Assembly (NCBI RefSeq): GCF_036075115.1
Contig: NZ_CP107958.1
Coordinates: forward strand, 7,378,001 to 7,442,000
From: Streptomyces sp. NBC_00377
GTDB lineage: Bacteria > Actinomycetota > Actinomycetes > Streptomycetales > Streptomycetaceae
DNA length: 64,000 nt
Reading direction: 5' to 3'
The notes beneath the pieces are model-generated. The model saw only the letters and a list, made by a program, of their open reading frames with translations, was not told the DNA's origin and did no database searches. The stretch's first letter is position 1. Every line of letters starts with the position of its first letter. Positions 41,784 through 50,423 of the stretch are shown piece after piece. The position numbers and the translations under genes are program-made.

Positions 41784-42491
41784 TCAGTAGCGGGTGATCG
41801 CCGTCCGCCCGCCGGCCGTGCCGATCGCGATGTGCGGCCGTCCCGCCGGCCGGACCCAGGTCAGGATCCGGCGCATCGCCGCCGCCGGCACCGACACGCA
41901 ACCGGCCGTCGCCCCACGGCCGTCGACGTGCAGGAAGATCCCGGCCCCGCGGCCGCGCACCGGCTTGCCGTAGTTGAACCCGATGACCAGAGCGTGGGCG
42001 TACTGCGTGCGGTAGGTGACCAGGTGTTCGGACTCGGCGGCCCGGCAGTGCGCCGGCCGGGGCTCGGTCCACCGGTTGTAGGCGAGAGAGTCGTTGTCCT
42101 GACACCACCAGGAGTCCCGGCCCACCGGGCGGTAGGCGTACGACGTCCCGCGGGGCGCCGGCCGGATACCGAAGGCGTACGGGAGGCCGTACAGGCCGGT
42201 CGGCGTGGTGTACGTGCCCTGTCGGCGCGAGAGGCCCTCGACCAGGCCCCTGGCGCCGAACCGCGCGGGCGTGGTGCCGGTGGGCGCCCAGCGCCCGTTG
42301 CGCAGGTCCCACCAGGTGAGCGTGCCCGAGGTGGAACCGGCCCTGGGGGCCGTGGCGGTGATCAGCTGGGTGCCGCCGCCCGTGTCCGCCATCCGCGCGG
42401 GCAGTGGCGCGGCGGCCCCGGTGTCCGGAGCCGCACCGAGCAGGGCGAGGCAGGCGCAGACGAGGGCGATGGCGACGACACGGGGGCGCAT
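41784..42491 (-). CDS. L,D-transpeptidase-family (YkuD-like) secreted protein
   Basis: 235 residues. Signal peptide about 1-27 (ALVCACLALLGAAPDTGAAA). The YkuD catalytic region reads FLHVDGRGATAGCVSV: His then a Ser/Thr-x-GC-V pattern with the nucleophilic Cys near residue 203. Such proteins make 3-3 crosslinks in peptidoglycan or attach proteins to it; Streptomyces has several. RAAESEHLVTY and HALVIGFNYG are typical of this subgroup, whose exact activity is not established. Confidence 0.82.
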   Translation of the reverse strand: MRPRVVAIALVCACLALLGAAPDTGAAAPLPARMADTGGGTQLITATAPRAGSTSGTLTWWDLRNGRWAPTGTTPARFGARGLVEGLSRRQGTYTTPTGLYGLPYAFGIRPAPRGTSYAYRPVGRDSWWCQDNDSLAYNRWTEPRPAHCRAAESEHLVTYRTQYAHALVIGFNYGKPVRGRGAGIFLHVDGRGATAGCVSVPAAAMRRILTWVRPAGRPHIAIGTAGGRTAITRY

Positions 42492-42573
42492 GCTCAGACG
42501 CTAGGCGCGGACGGCGGCACCGGCAGGCCGGGTGGGCCGACCGTGCGCGGTGCCGCCGCCCGCACCGGCCGGC

Positions 42574-43165
42574 TCAGGTCACCGGGCCCAGCGGGTTGAG
42601 CTGGTCCGCCCGTCCCTCGAAGGCGTACAGCAGCAGGTCGGTCATCTCGAAGACGTCCCGGGAGTTGCGCTCCTCGACCGGACTGAGGAAGGGCCGCCAG
42701 AACGGGTCGCGCACGATGGAGTGCCGGCTGCCCTCGATGGCCCGGTGGAACACCTCGGCGACGATGCGGCCGCCGACGCCGGTGAGCTTCCCGTCGCCCC
42801 GCACCTCGGCCTCGCGCAGGACGTAGAACCACAGCGGTGCGCGCTTGGCGACCGCGTCCAGGAGCCCGGCGGAGAGCTGTGCCCCGCTGCCCTGCGCGAA
42901 CTGGGCCGAGGTAGGTGAACCCCGACGGGACCCCCGGCTGGTCGGGCTGGTCCCGCTCAGGGTCCGTCATGGCCCTGGCCAGCTCGGTGCGGGCGTCGCG
43001 GTCGAGCTGCTGGCAGCGGAACTTGCGCAGGTCCGCCACCGTGCCGGCCGTCAGCGGCTCCGCGGGGCCGCCGTCCCGGGACTCGGCGAGGATGCCCTCG
43101 CCGACGACGTAGTAGGAGGAGCGGACATGACGTTTGCTCTGTGGTTCGCGTGCGGGTCGGAACAT
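42574..43165 (-). pseudogene. Heme-peroxidase remnant: internal deletion and frameshift
   Basis: Reading from ATG 43165 the first 87 residues look like the start of an animal-type heme peroxidase (MFRPAREPQSKRHVRSSYYV ... GVPSGFTYLG, where the family continues GQFVDHD). After position about 42905 the frame becomes nonsense, while another frame reads the family C-terminus: QFAQGSGAQLSAGLLDAVAK, KRAPLWFYVLREAEV, GRIVAEVFHRAIEGSRHSIV and a proper stop at 42574. The middle of the gene, with the heme-binding histidines, is missing; the junction CTCGGCCCAGTTC has one extra C. A GGGGGA ribosome site remains. Family identity is from memory of the motifs. Confidence 0.8.
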
Positions 43166-43303
43166 GTATCCCCCATGTTTTCGCGCCTGCGCGAGAGCGC
43201 ATGCGTGAGTCACGCTAGGGGACGCAAGCGACGGAAGGGGGGATTCCGTCAAATGCCCCAAGATGCACAAGAGTTGACTGTCTGTACAGTTAGCATATGC
43301 ACG

Positions 43304-43885
43304 TCAAATCGGGCGCAGGGGCAACGGCAGTCCGGGCAGTCCGTCCATGCTCGTGGCGATGTGCTCCTTCTTCGCGAAGTACGCGCTGAGCGACTCGTCG
43401 TCCTCCCGCGAGAACCGCTTGGCGTGCAGGTCGCGGTCCTCGTCGTACGTCATGAAGGGCACCGCGTACCCACAGGTGTCCCGGACCAGTTCGGCGTGCA
43501 CCAGGATGATCGCGCGCAGCCCGTGCCGCGTCGGGTCCAGATCGGTGAAGCGGGCCAGCAGTTCCCCGAAGCGGGGGTCGTCACGGAAGACCGGTTCACC
43601 GCGACCGTGCACCCGCACGATGTTCGGCGGCCCCTGGAAGGCGCACCACATCAGCGTGATCCGGCCGTTCTCCCGCAGGTGTGCGACCGTCTCCGCGTTG
43701 GAGCCGGCGAAGTCGAGGTAGGCCACGGTGTGTTCGTCCAGGACGGCGAACGAGCCCTTGAGGCCCTTGGGGGAGAGGTTCACCGTGCCGTCGCCGGACA
43801 GGGGGGCGGTCGCGGTGAAGAAGAGGGGCTGCTGCTCGATGAACGTACGGAGTCGTCCGTCGATGCGTTCGTAAGTCTTTCCCAT
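43304..43885 (-). CDS. Pyridoxamine 5'-phosphate oxidase-fold (PPOX) family protein
   Basis: 193 residues. The split-barrel FMN/F420-binding fold is shown by LFFTATAPLSGDGTVNLSPK, AYLDFAGSNAETVAHLREN, GRITLMWCAFQGPPNIVRVH and the C-terminal Y-x-x-P-F-M segment. The family binds FMN, F420 or heme and reduces or protects small molecules. It stands upstream of the peroxidase remnant on the same strand (138 bp). A short dyad ACTGT-CTGT-ACAGT (43277-43290) lies in that spacer. Substrate unknown. Confidence 0.87.
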   Translation of the reverse strand: MGKTYERIDGRLRTFIEQQPLFFTATAPLSGDGTVNLSPKGLKGSFAVLDEHTVAYLDFAGSNAETVAHLRENGRITLMWCAFQGPPNIVRVHGRGEPVFRDDPRFGELLARFTDLDPTRHGLRAIILVHAELVRDTCGYAVPFMTYDEDRDLHAKRFSREDDESLSAYFAKKEHIATSMDGLPGLPLPLRPI

Positions 43886-44056
43886 GTCTAACGATTATCC
43901 GGGAAAGCCTTTCGTGTGTCTAAGGAAATACCGGATTCCGCTCGGGAGGCGGGAGGAGGCGGGGTGCCGGACCGGAGGGGCGTGTTGGCAGGCTGCGGAC
44001 ACGCCGCGGCGGCCGCCCCGGTCGGCGTTCTCGGGGCGGCCACCGTGCCTGTCACG

Positions 44057-44932
44057 TCACTTGTTCAACGTGCAGGCGGCCAGGGCGTCGAGACCCTGCG
44101 GCTTGGTGCCCTTGCGGCCGATCGAGATGGCGATGCGGTCGATCGTGGACACCCGCTTGTCCTTCAGGGGGCCGAGGATCGCGTTCTGCACGAAGTTGGC
44201 GCCACCCTGGCCGACCGTGTTCTGGAGCCGGGTGTTGGCCTCGCTGATCTGCGTCTGGAGCAGCGTGAGGTTGCGGTCGACCTCGGCCTGCGCGGTGGCG
44301 GGGATCGCGGGGAGCTGCGAGGCGACGTCCGGGCAGGTGATCGTGCCGACGCCGTTGGCGCCACCCGCGTTCCCGGCGTTGTTCCCGGCGTTGCCCGTGT
44401 TCGCGTTGTTGCCCGCGTTGCCCGCGTTCCCGGCGTTGCCCGCGTTCCCGGCGTTGCCGGTCGCGCCGCCGGCGTTCGCCGCGCCGCCCGCGTTGAGGGC
44501 GCAGCCGGCCAGGGCGTCGAGGCCCCGCGGCTTGGTGCCCTTGCGGCCGATCGAGATGGCGATGCGGTCGATCGTGGACACCCGCTTGTCCTTCAGGGGG
44601 CCGAGGATCGCGTTCTGCACGAAGTTGGCGCCACCCTGGCCGACCGTGTCGACCAGCCGCTTGTTGGCCTCCGCGATCTGTGTCTGGAGCAGCGCGAGGT
44701 TGCGGTCGACCTCGGCCTGCGCGGTGGCGGGGATCGCGGGAAGCTGGGAGGCCACGTCCGGGCACGAGATCGTGCCCGGGCTGGCGAGCGTCTTGGCGTT
44801 GGTGGTGCCACTGCTCTTGGACTCCCCGGCGAGGGCGGAGTTGACGACCACCGCGCCGGTCAGTGCCAGAGCGGCGGCCGCGCCGATGACCACCACGCGA
44901 CGCTTGTTGTACTTAGGAAGAGCCCTGGACAT
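44057..44932 (-). CDS. Secreted protein with two near-identical domains and an NAG-repeat linker
   Basis: 291 residues, not recognised as a named family. Signal peptide about 1-36 (VVVIGAAAALALTGAVVVNS). Two domains of about 100 residues follow, each CPDVASQLPAIPATAQAEVD, then a helical part, GQGGANFVQNAILGPLKDKR, VSTIDRIAISIGRKGTKP and LDALAxC; the first and last Cys of each may pair. The linker is Gly-Asn-Ala repeats. The DNA of the domains is nearly identical at a 429-bp offset, so the duplication is recent or kept alike by recombination. Surface or spore-coat function is possible but unsupported. Confidence 0.85.
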   Translation of the reverse strand: MSRALPKYNKRRVVVIGAAAALALTGAVVVNSALAGESKSSGTTNAKTLASPGTISCPDVASQLPAIPATAQAEVDRNLALLQTQIAEANKRLVDTVGQGGANFVQNAILGPLKDKRVSTIDRIAISIGRKGTKPRGLDALAGCALNAGGAANAGGATGNAGNAGNAGNAGNAGNNANTGNAGNNAGNAGGANGVGTITCPDVASQLPAIPATAQAEVDRNLTLLQTQISEANTRLQNTVGQGGANFVQNAILGPLKDKRVSTIDRIAISIGRKGTKPQGLDALAACTLNK

Positions 44933-45074
44933 GCGGAAGCCTCACTTGGGTCAGGAGTGGGTTGACAAACGCGGCGCCGGCGTTCAGTCGTGAGTACGGG
45001 TAAGCGGTTGCCGTTGTTCAAACTCCCTTCAAAAACTTCTCGGACCGGGAACCGGGCGACATCGGGAGGTCGAA

Positions 45075-45114
45075 TTGACGATTCATGCAGAGCGCTGCAT
45101 AATCATGCATGTCG
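45075..45114 (+). promoter_or_regulatory. argH promoter with ARG box
   Basis: TTGACG (45075-45080), 17 bp, CATAAT (45098-45103) is a near-consensus promoter. ARG-box half-sites ATTCATGCAG, GCTGCATAAT and CATGCATG overlap it from 45081 to 45112, so ArgR bound here would block RNA polymerase. Confidence 0.8.
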
Positions 45115-45142
45115 GTGAGCGCAGTCGTGAGGAGCAACGCAA

Positions 45143-46576
45143 GTGAGCAGCAACAGCGGTGACGTACGGCTCTGGGGCGGGCGTTTCGCGGACGGTCCCG
45201 CCGAGGCCCTGGCGAAGCTGTCCGCCTCCGTCCACTTCGACTGGCGGCTCGCGCCCTACGACATCGCCGGTTCGCGTGCCCACGCCCGCGTGCTGCACAA
45301 GGCGGGCCTGCTCACCGAGGACGAGCTCACCCGGATGATCGCGGGCCTCGACCGGCTCGAGGCGGACGTCGCCGACGGCTCCTTCGTGGGCACGATCGCC
45401 GACGAGGACGTCCACACAGCCCTGGAGCGCGGCCTCCTGGAGCGCCTCGGCGCCGACCTGGGCGGCAAGCTGCGCGCCGGCCGCTCCCGCAACGACCAGG
45501 TCGCCACCCTCTTCCGGATGTACCTGCGCGACCACGCCCGCATCATCGGCGCCCTGATCGCCGAGCTCCAGGACGCCCTGATCGGCCTGGCGGAGGCCCA
45601 CCCGGACGTGGCGATGCCCGGCCGGACCCACCTCCAGCACGCCCAGCCGGTGCTCTTCGCCCACCACGTCCTCGCGCACGTGCAGTCGCTGTCCCGGGAC
45701 GCGGAGCGCCTGCGGCAGTGGGACGAGCGCACGGCCGTGTCGCCGTACGGCTCGGGCGCGCTGGCGGGTTCCTCCCTCGGCCTGGACCCCGAGGCCGTCG
45801 CGAAGGACCTCGGCTTCGAGCGCGGCAGCGTCGGCAACTCCATCGACGGCACGGCGTCCCGCGACTTCGTCGCCGAGTTCGCCTTCATCACCGCGATGAT
45901 CGGGGTGAACCTCTCCCGGATCTCCGAGGAGATCATCATCTGGAACACGAAGGAGTTCTCCTTCGTGACGCTGCACGACGCGTTCTCCACGGGTTCGTCG
46001 ATCATGCCGCAGAAGAAGAACCCGGACATCGCGGAGCTGGCGCGCGGCAAGTCGGGCCGTCTGATCGGCAACCTCACCGGTCTCATGGCGACGCTCAAGG
46101 CCCTGCCGCTCGCGTACAACCGCGACCTCCAGGAGGACAAGGAGCCGGTCTTCGACTCCTGCGACCAGCTCGAGGTCCTCCTCCCCGCCTTCACCGGCAT
46201 GGTCGCCACCCTCACCGTCAACCGCGAGCGCATGGAGGAGCTGGCCCCGGCCGGGTTCTCGCTCGCCACCGACATCGCCGAGTGGCTGGTCAAGCAGGGC
46301 GTGCCGTTCCGGGTCGCGCACGAGGTGGCCGGCGAGTGCGTCAAGGTGGCCGAGGCCGACGGCAAGGAACTCGACGGCCTCACCGACGAGCAGTTCGCGA
46401 AGATCTCCGCCCACCTCACGCCCGAGGTGCGCTCCGTCCTCAACGTCGCCGGCGCACTCGCCTCCCGCGACGGCCGGGGCGGCACGGCGCCCAGCGCGGT
46501 CGCCGTCCAGCTCGCCGAGGTCAAGGCGGACGTGGCGACCCAGCACGCCTGGGCGACCGCGAAGGACGCGAAGTAG
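45143..46576 (+). CDS. argH: Argininosuccinate lyase
   Basis: 477 residues of the fumarase/aspartase superfamily. WGGRFADGP at the start, AGRSRNDQVATLFR, GRTHLQHAQPVLFAHH and the catalytic loop GSSIMPQKKNPDIAELARGK are all present. It splits argininosuccinate into arginine and fumarate, the last arginine step. GTG 45143 follows GAGGAG at 45128-45133. It is separate from argCJBDR but shares an ARG box and so the same control. Confidence 0.97.
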   Translation: MSSNSGDVRLWGGRFADGPAEALAKLSASVHFDWRLAPYDIAGSRAHARVLHKAGLLTEDELTRMIAGLDRLEADVADGSFVGTIADEDVHTALERGLLERLGADLGGKLRAGRSRNDQVATLFRMYLRDHARIIGALIAELQDALIGLAEAHPDVAMPGRTHLQHAQPVLFAHHVLAHVQSLSRDAERLRQWDERTAVSPYGSGALAGSSLGLDPEAVAKDLGFERGSVGNSIDGTASRDFVAEFAFITAMIGVNLSRISEEIIIWNTKEFSFVTLHDAFSTGSSIMPQKKNPDIAELARGKSGRLIGNLTGLMATLKALPLAYNRDLQEDKEPVFDSCDQLEVLLPAFTGMVATLTVNRERMEELAPAGFSLATDIAEWLVKQGVPFRVAHEVAGECVKVAEADGKELDGLTDEQFAKISAHLTPEVRSVLNVAGALASRDGRGGTAPSAVAVQLAEVKADVATQHAWATAKDAK

Positions 46577-46717
46577 GGCGACCGGTACGCGGGTCCGCGC
46601 GCGGGGCCTTCGAGGCACGCGCGCGCAGGGCTTTTCGCGCACACGCGCGCGTGAAGCGACGGCATCGCGGATACGTTGGTCGGGAACCGTCAAGGAGCCG
46701 ACCGAACGGAGCCCGGG

Positions 46718-47689
46718 ATGCCCTTCGCCCGCCTCGCCTCAGCGACGACCCCCACCTGCCACCTCGGCCTGGGTCTCGCCGCCGTCGGCCGCCCCGGCTA
46801 CATCAACCTCGGCCGGCACGAGGACCTCGGAGAGGACCGCAGCGTCGAGGTGCTGCGCGCCCGCACCCACGAACTCCTCGACGCGGCGTACGCGCAGGGG
46901 GTCCGCTACTTCGACGCGGCCCGCTCCTACGGCCGCTCCGAGGAGTTCCTCGCCGGCTGGCTTAAGGCCAGGCCGGACGCCGCCGACGTCGTGGTGGGCA
47001 GCAAGTGGGGCTACACCTACACCGCCGACTGGACCACGGACGCGGAGCGGCACGAGGTCAAGGACCACGGCCTCACGACCTACGAGCGTCAGCGCGCCGA
47101 GACGGCCGGCCTGCTCGGCGACCGGCTCGACCTGTACCAGATCCACTCGGTGACCCCGGACAGCCCCGCCCTCACCGACAAGGAACTCCATGCGAGGCTG
47201 GCCGAGGCGGCGGCGCTGGGCCTCACCGTCGGTTTCTCCACCAGCGGCCCCGCCCAGGCCGACGCGATCCGCGCCGCCCTCGCCGTGACGGTCGACGGGG
47301 AGCCCCTCTTCCGTACCGTCCAGTCGACGTACAACGCGCTGGAGCCCTCGGCCGGACCCGCCCTCGCGGAGGCCCACGACGCCGGCCTCACGGTGATCGT
47401 GAAGGAGGGCATGGCCAACGGGCGCCTCGCGCCGTCCCATGCGCCGGACGCCCTCAAGGCCGTGGCGGCGGAGACGTCCCTCGGCTGTGACGCGGTCGCC
47501 CTCGCGCTGGTGCTGCGGCAGCCCTGGGCGGGCGTCGTCCTCTCCGGCGCCGCGACCGCGAGCCAGCTGGCCTCCAACCTGCACGCGGCGGTCGTGGACC
47601 TGGACGACGACCAGGTGGACCGGCTGACCGCGCTGGCCGAGGACCCGCGGACGTACTGGGAGCGGCGCGGCAGCCTGCCCTGGCACTGA
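46718..47689 (+). CDS. Aldo/keto reductase
   Basis: 323 residues. The TIM-barrel motifs include FDAARSYGRSEEFLAGWL with catalytic Tyr, VVGSKWGYTY with Lys, LYQIHSVTPDSP with His, and the C-terminal VLSGAATASQLASNL. It reduces carbonyls with NADPH. ATG 46718 is chosen; the frame upstream to 46676 lacks a ribosome site. The gene stands alone 141 bp after argH; the gap holds GCGCGC-rich inverted sequence that may terminate argH. Confidence 0.88.
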   Translation: MPFARLASATTPTCHLGLGLAAVGRPGYINLGRHEDLGEDRSVEVLRARTHELLDAAYAQGVRYFDAARSYGRSEEFLAGWLKARPDAADVVVGSKWGYTYTADWTTDAERHEVKDHGLTTYERQRAETAGLLGDRLDLYQIHSVTPDSPALTDKELHARLAEAAALGLTVGFSTSGPAQADAIRAALAVTVDGEPLFRTVQSTYNALEPSAGPALAEAHDAGLTVIVKEGMANGRLAPSHAPDALKAVAAETSLGCDAVALALVLRQPWAGVVLSGAATASQLASNLHAAVVDLDDDQVDRLTALAEDPRTYWERRGSLPWH

Positions 47690-47772
47690 GTTGTCCGCGA
47701 GCGGCGCGGCCACCTGTCCCGGCGCCGAAGCGGTCCGCAGGAACCATGAGCGTGAGTCGCACACGCCCCGGA

Positions 47773-47803
47773 TGAGACATTCATGTCTCACATGGGTTAC
47801 TCT
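47773..47803 (+). promoter_or_regulatory. TetR operator and leaderless-type promoter
   Basis: TGAGACAT-TC-ATGTCTCA is a perfect 18-bp dyad at 47773-47790; a third half-site TGTCTCA touches the start codon. TACTCT at 47798-47803 is followed by six bases and then ATG 47810, so the mRNA probably starts at the start codon. Confidence 0.72.
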
Positions 47804-47809
47804 TGTCTC

Positions 47810-48391
47810 ATGACTGTCGATCGTGCTCATGTGCTCCGCAGTGCCGCGGCCCTGCTGACCCGTAGATCCACCGCGACGATGGACGAGGTCGCCAAGGCGG
47901 CCGGGATCAGCCGGGCCACCCTGCACCGGCACTTCGCGGGCCGCGACGCGCTCGTGCGCGCCCTGGAGGCCCTCGGTATCGAGGCGTGCGAGACCGCCCT
48001 GGACGCGGCGCGACCGGACGACGGGCCGGCGCGCGACGCCGTACGCCGACTCGTCCGCGAGTTCGAACCGGTCGCCGGCCTGCTCGCCTTCCTCTACACG
48101 GAGAACCAGCTGTTCGAGGGCGAGGAACAGGACCAGGGCTGGACCCGCATCGACGACCGGATCTCCGCCCTCTTCCGGCGCGGACAGCTCGGCGGCGAGT
48201 TCCGTATCGACCTCACCCCGGCCTGGCTCACCGAGGCGCTGTTCGGCCTGCTGGCCTCCGGCGCCTGGATGGTGCAGAGCGGCAAGGGCGCACCCAAGGA
48301 CTTCCAGCACATGATCACCGAGCTGCTGCTCGGCGGCGCGCTGAGGCCTCCCACACAGGAGACCGCCGCTCCGGAGCCCACCGAGCGGTAG
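47810..48391 (+). CDS. TetR-family transcriptional regulator
   Basis: 193 residues. The DNA-binding head STATMDEVAKAAGISRATLH with following HRHFAGRDALV is classic TetR; the rest is the helical ligand-binding domain. It should repress itself and the MFS exporter that follows 136 bp downstream on the same strand, released by a transported compound. ATG 47810 is chosen because the frame upstream crosses the operator. A leaderless mRNA is likely. Confidence 0.92.
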   Translation: MTVDRAHVLRSAAALLTRRSTATMDEVAKAAGISRATLHRHFAGRDALVRALEALGIEACETALDAARPDDGPARDAVRRLVREFEPVAGLLAFLYTENQLFEGEEQDQGWTRIDDRISALFRRGQLGGEFRIDLTPAWLTEALFGLLASGAWMVQSGKGAPKDFQHMITELLLGGALRPPTQETAAPEPTER

Positions 48392-48527
48392 GGCCCGGCA
48401 CGACGCACCCCGGCACCACGGATCCCGGCGCGCCCGGGCCCTCCGCGGGAGAGTCCCGGGGCACGCGGACCCGTGCCGCCGAACCCCGGAAGACAACACA
48501 GGACCACGCACCACCGAGAGAGGAACC

Positions 48528-50051
48528 ATGACCAGCACCCTGCGGCCGGCTGCCACGACCGGGGCGGTGAGGCGCCCCGACCGTTGGCTCGCGCTCTCCG
48601 TCCTCGTGCTCGCCGTGCTGCTGGTGGCCGTCGACGCGACCGTCCTCGGTCTCGCGACCCCCTACATCAGCGAGGACCTCGAACCCTCCGGCACCCAGCT
48701 CCTCTGGATCGGCGACGTCTACTCCTTCGTCATCGCCGGCCTGCTCGTCTCGATGGGCAGCCTCGGCGACCGCATCGGCCGCAAGCGGATCCTGCTCATG
48801 GGCGCCACCGCGTTCGGGCTGATATCGGTCCTCAACGCCTACGCGAGCACCCCGGAGACGATGATCGCGGCCCGGGCCCTGCTCGGCGTCGCCGGCGCGA
48901 CCCTGATGCCCGCCACCCTCGCCCTCATCCGCAACCTCTTCCACGACCCGCGCGAACGCAGTCTGGCGGTCGGCATCTGGGGCGCGACGGCCTCCGCGGG
49001 CACCGCGGTCGGACCGATCGTGGGCGGGTTCCTCCTCGAACACTTCTGGTGGGGCTCGGTCTTCCTCATCAATCTGCCGGTGATGGTCGTCCTGGTCGTC
49101 GTCGGCGTCAGGACGCTCCCCGAGTCCCGCACGCCGAACCCCGGACCGTGGGATCTGCCGAGCGTGCTGCTGTCGCTGGCGGGCATGATCGGCATCGTCT
49201 ACGGGGTCAAGGAGGCGGCCACGCACGGCGTCACCTGGGTGTCGTTCGGCACCGGCCTGCTGGGCGCGGCCGCCCTCTACGGCTTCGTCCGCCGACAGTT
49301 GACCCTCCCGGCCCCGCTGCTGGACATGCGCCTGTTCCGCCACCGCGGCTTCAGCGGCGCCGTCCTGGCCGACCTGCTGACCATCCTGGGCCTGTCCGGC
49401 CTGGTGTTCTTCCTCTCCCAGTATCTGCAACTCGTCCAGGGCAGGCGCCCGTTCGAGGCAGGACTGGCCGAACTGCCCGCCGCCGTCGGCGCGGTGGTGT
49501 CCGGTCTGATCGCGGGTCGGGTGGCGCGCCGCTTCTCGGTACGGGCCGTGGTCTCGGGCGGCCTCGCGGCGATCGGCCTGGCGCTGGCGGCACTGACGCT
49601 CATCGACCGGAACACCGGCTACCCGATGCTGGGAGCCGCCCTGCTGGTGGTCGGCGTGGGCGCCGGCTTCTCCTTCACGGTGACCTCGGACGTCATCCTG
49701 AGCTCGGTACCGAAGGACCAGGCGGGCGCCGCGTCCGCGGTCTCCGAGACGGCGTACGAACTGGGCGCGGCCCTGGGCATCGCCGTACTCGGCTCCATCG
49801 TGACGGGCGTCTACAGGGGCTTCGCCGCCCCGGCGGGCACACCGGCGGGCGCCCACGAGTCACTGGGCGGAGCGGTGGAGGCGGCGGGACACATGTCGCC
49901 GTCCTCGGCCGAGACGATGCTGTCGTCGGCGCGGGAGGCGTTCGTCGACGGCATGAGCGTGGCGTCCGGGACAGGCGCGGCGGTCCTGCTGGCAACGGCG
50001 GCAGCAGCATGGTTCCTGCTCAGAGCCCAAAGCCTGGAAACCGCCGACTAG
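48528..50051 (+). CDS. MFS multidrug efflux transporter, DHA2 (14-helix) family
   Basis: 507 residues with about 14 membrane helices. Motif A-like GSLGDRIGRKRILL after helix 2, motif D-like VDATVLGLATPYIS in helix 1, and motif C WGATASAGTAVGPIVGG in helix 5 mark a proton-coupled drug exporter (SmvA/EmrB type). ATG 48528 follows GAGAGGAACC. The TetR gene just upstream probably controls it. Likely substrates are cationic antiseptics or other drugs; not decided by sequence. Confidence 0.93.
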   Translation: MTSTLRPAATTGAVRRPDRWLALSVLVLAVLLVAVDATVLGLATPYISEDLEPSGTQLLWIGDVYSFVIAGLLVSMGSLGDRIGRKRILLMGATAFGLISVLNAYASTPETMIAARALLGVAGATLMPATLALIRNLFHDPRERSLAVGIWGATASAGTAVGPIVGGFLLEHFWWGSVFLINLPVMVVLVVVGVRTLPESRTPNPGPWDLPSVLLSLAGMIGIVYGVKEAATHGVTWVSFGTGLLGAAALYGFVRRQLTLPAPLLDMRLFRHRGFSGAVLADLLTILGLSGLVFFLSQYLQLVQGRRPFEAGLAELPAAVGAVVSGLIAGRVARRFSVRAVVSGGLAAIGLALAALTLIDRNTGYPMLGAALLVVGVGAGFSFTVTSDVILSSVPKDQAGAASAVSETAYELGAALGIAVLGSIVTGVYRGFAAPAGTPAGAHESLGGAVEAAGHMSPSSAETMLSSAREAFVDGMSVASGTGAAVLLATAAAAWFLLRAQSLETAD

Positions 50052-50196
50052 GCGGTTTCGTCTGGATCAGCGGGATTGATCTGGGCATGTCACGGATCGG
50101 GGCCAGGCTCACCCGAGGGAGTGAAGATCGGGAACTCGTCGAATCAGAGGGCCGTTGTGGACCGGGTGTACTGCGCCCGGAGTGCAGGACGGCCGC

Positions 50197-50240
50197 GCGC
50201 CACCAGGCCCGGGGCATCACCCGCCCGGGCCTGGTGGCGC
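50197..50240 (+). terminator. 17-bp perfect hairpin after the MFS gene
   Basis: GCGCCACCAGGCCCGGG (50197-50213) pairs without mismatch with CCCGGGCCTGGTGGCGC (50224-50240), loop 10 nt. The 50052-50423 gap otherwise has no gene; one repeat copy lies at 50355. Confidence 0.6.
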
Positions 50241-50354
50241 CTGACCCGCCCGGCTTCGCGGCGCCACACCTGCTCGTAGACGCCGTTGCCGCTACAGGAC
50301 GAACTGCGCAAGACCCACAACGCACCCGCACTCGTGAACTCAGGCGCGCGATTC

Positions 50355-50374
50355 GGGGGCGCGGGGAACTGCGC
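50355..50374. repeat. GCGCAGTTCCCCGCGCC repeat, inverted copy
   Basis: The complement GGGGGCGCGGGGAACTGCGC is present between the MFS and acyltransferase genes, the last copy of the family in this window. Confidence 0.8.
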
Positions 50375-50423
50375 AAAACCCGGAGAGGCGCCCGCACCCG
50401 AATCCGGCCAACCGCCGGAGGCG

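Noticed and set aside
44390..44490. PE_PGRS-like repeat protein
   Set aside because: The Gly-Asn-Ala linker is short and joins two unrelated globular domains; no PE domain is present.
50052..50423. Small genes or a transposase remnant in the MFS-plsC gap
   Set aside because: Frames exist on both strands but lack start signals and recognisable motifs; the region is hairpin and repeat.
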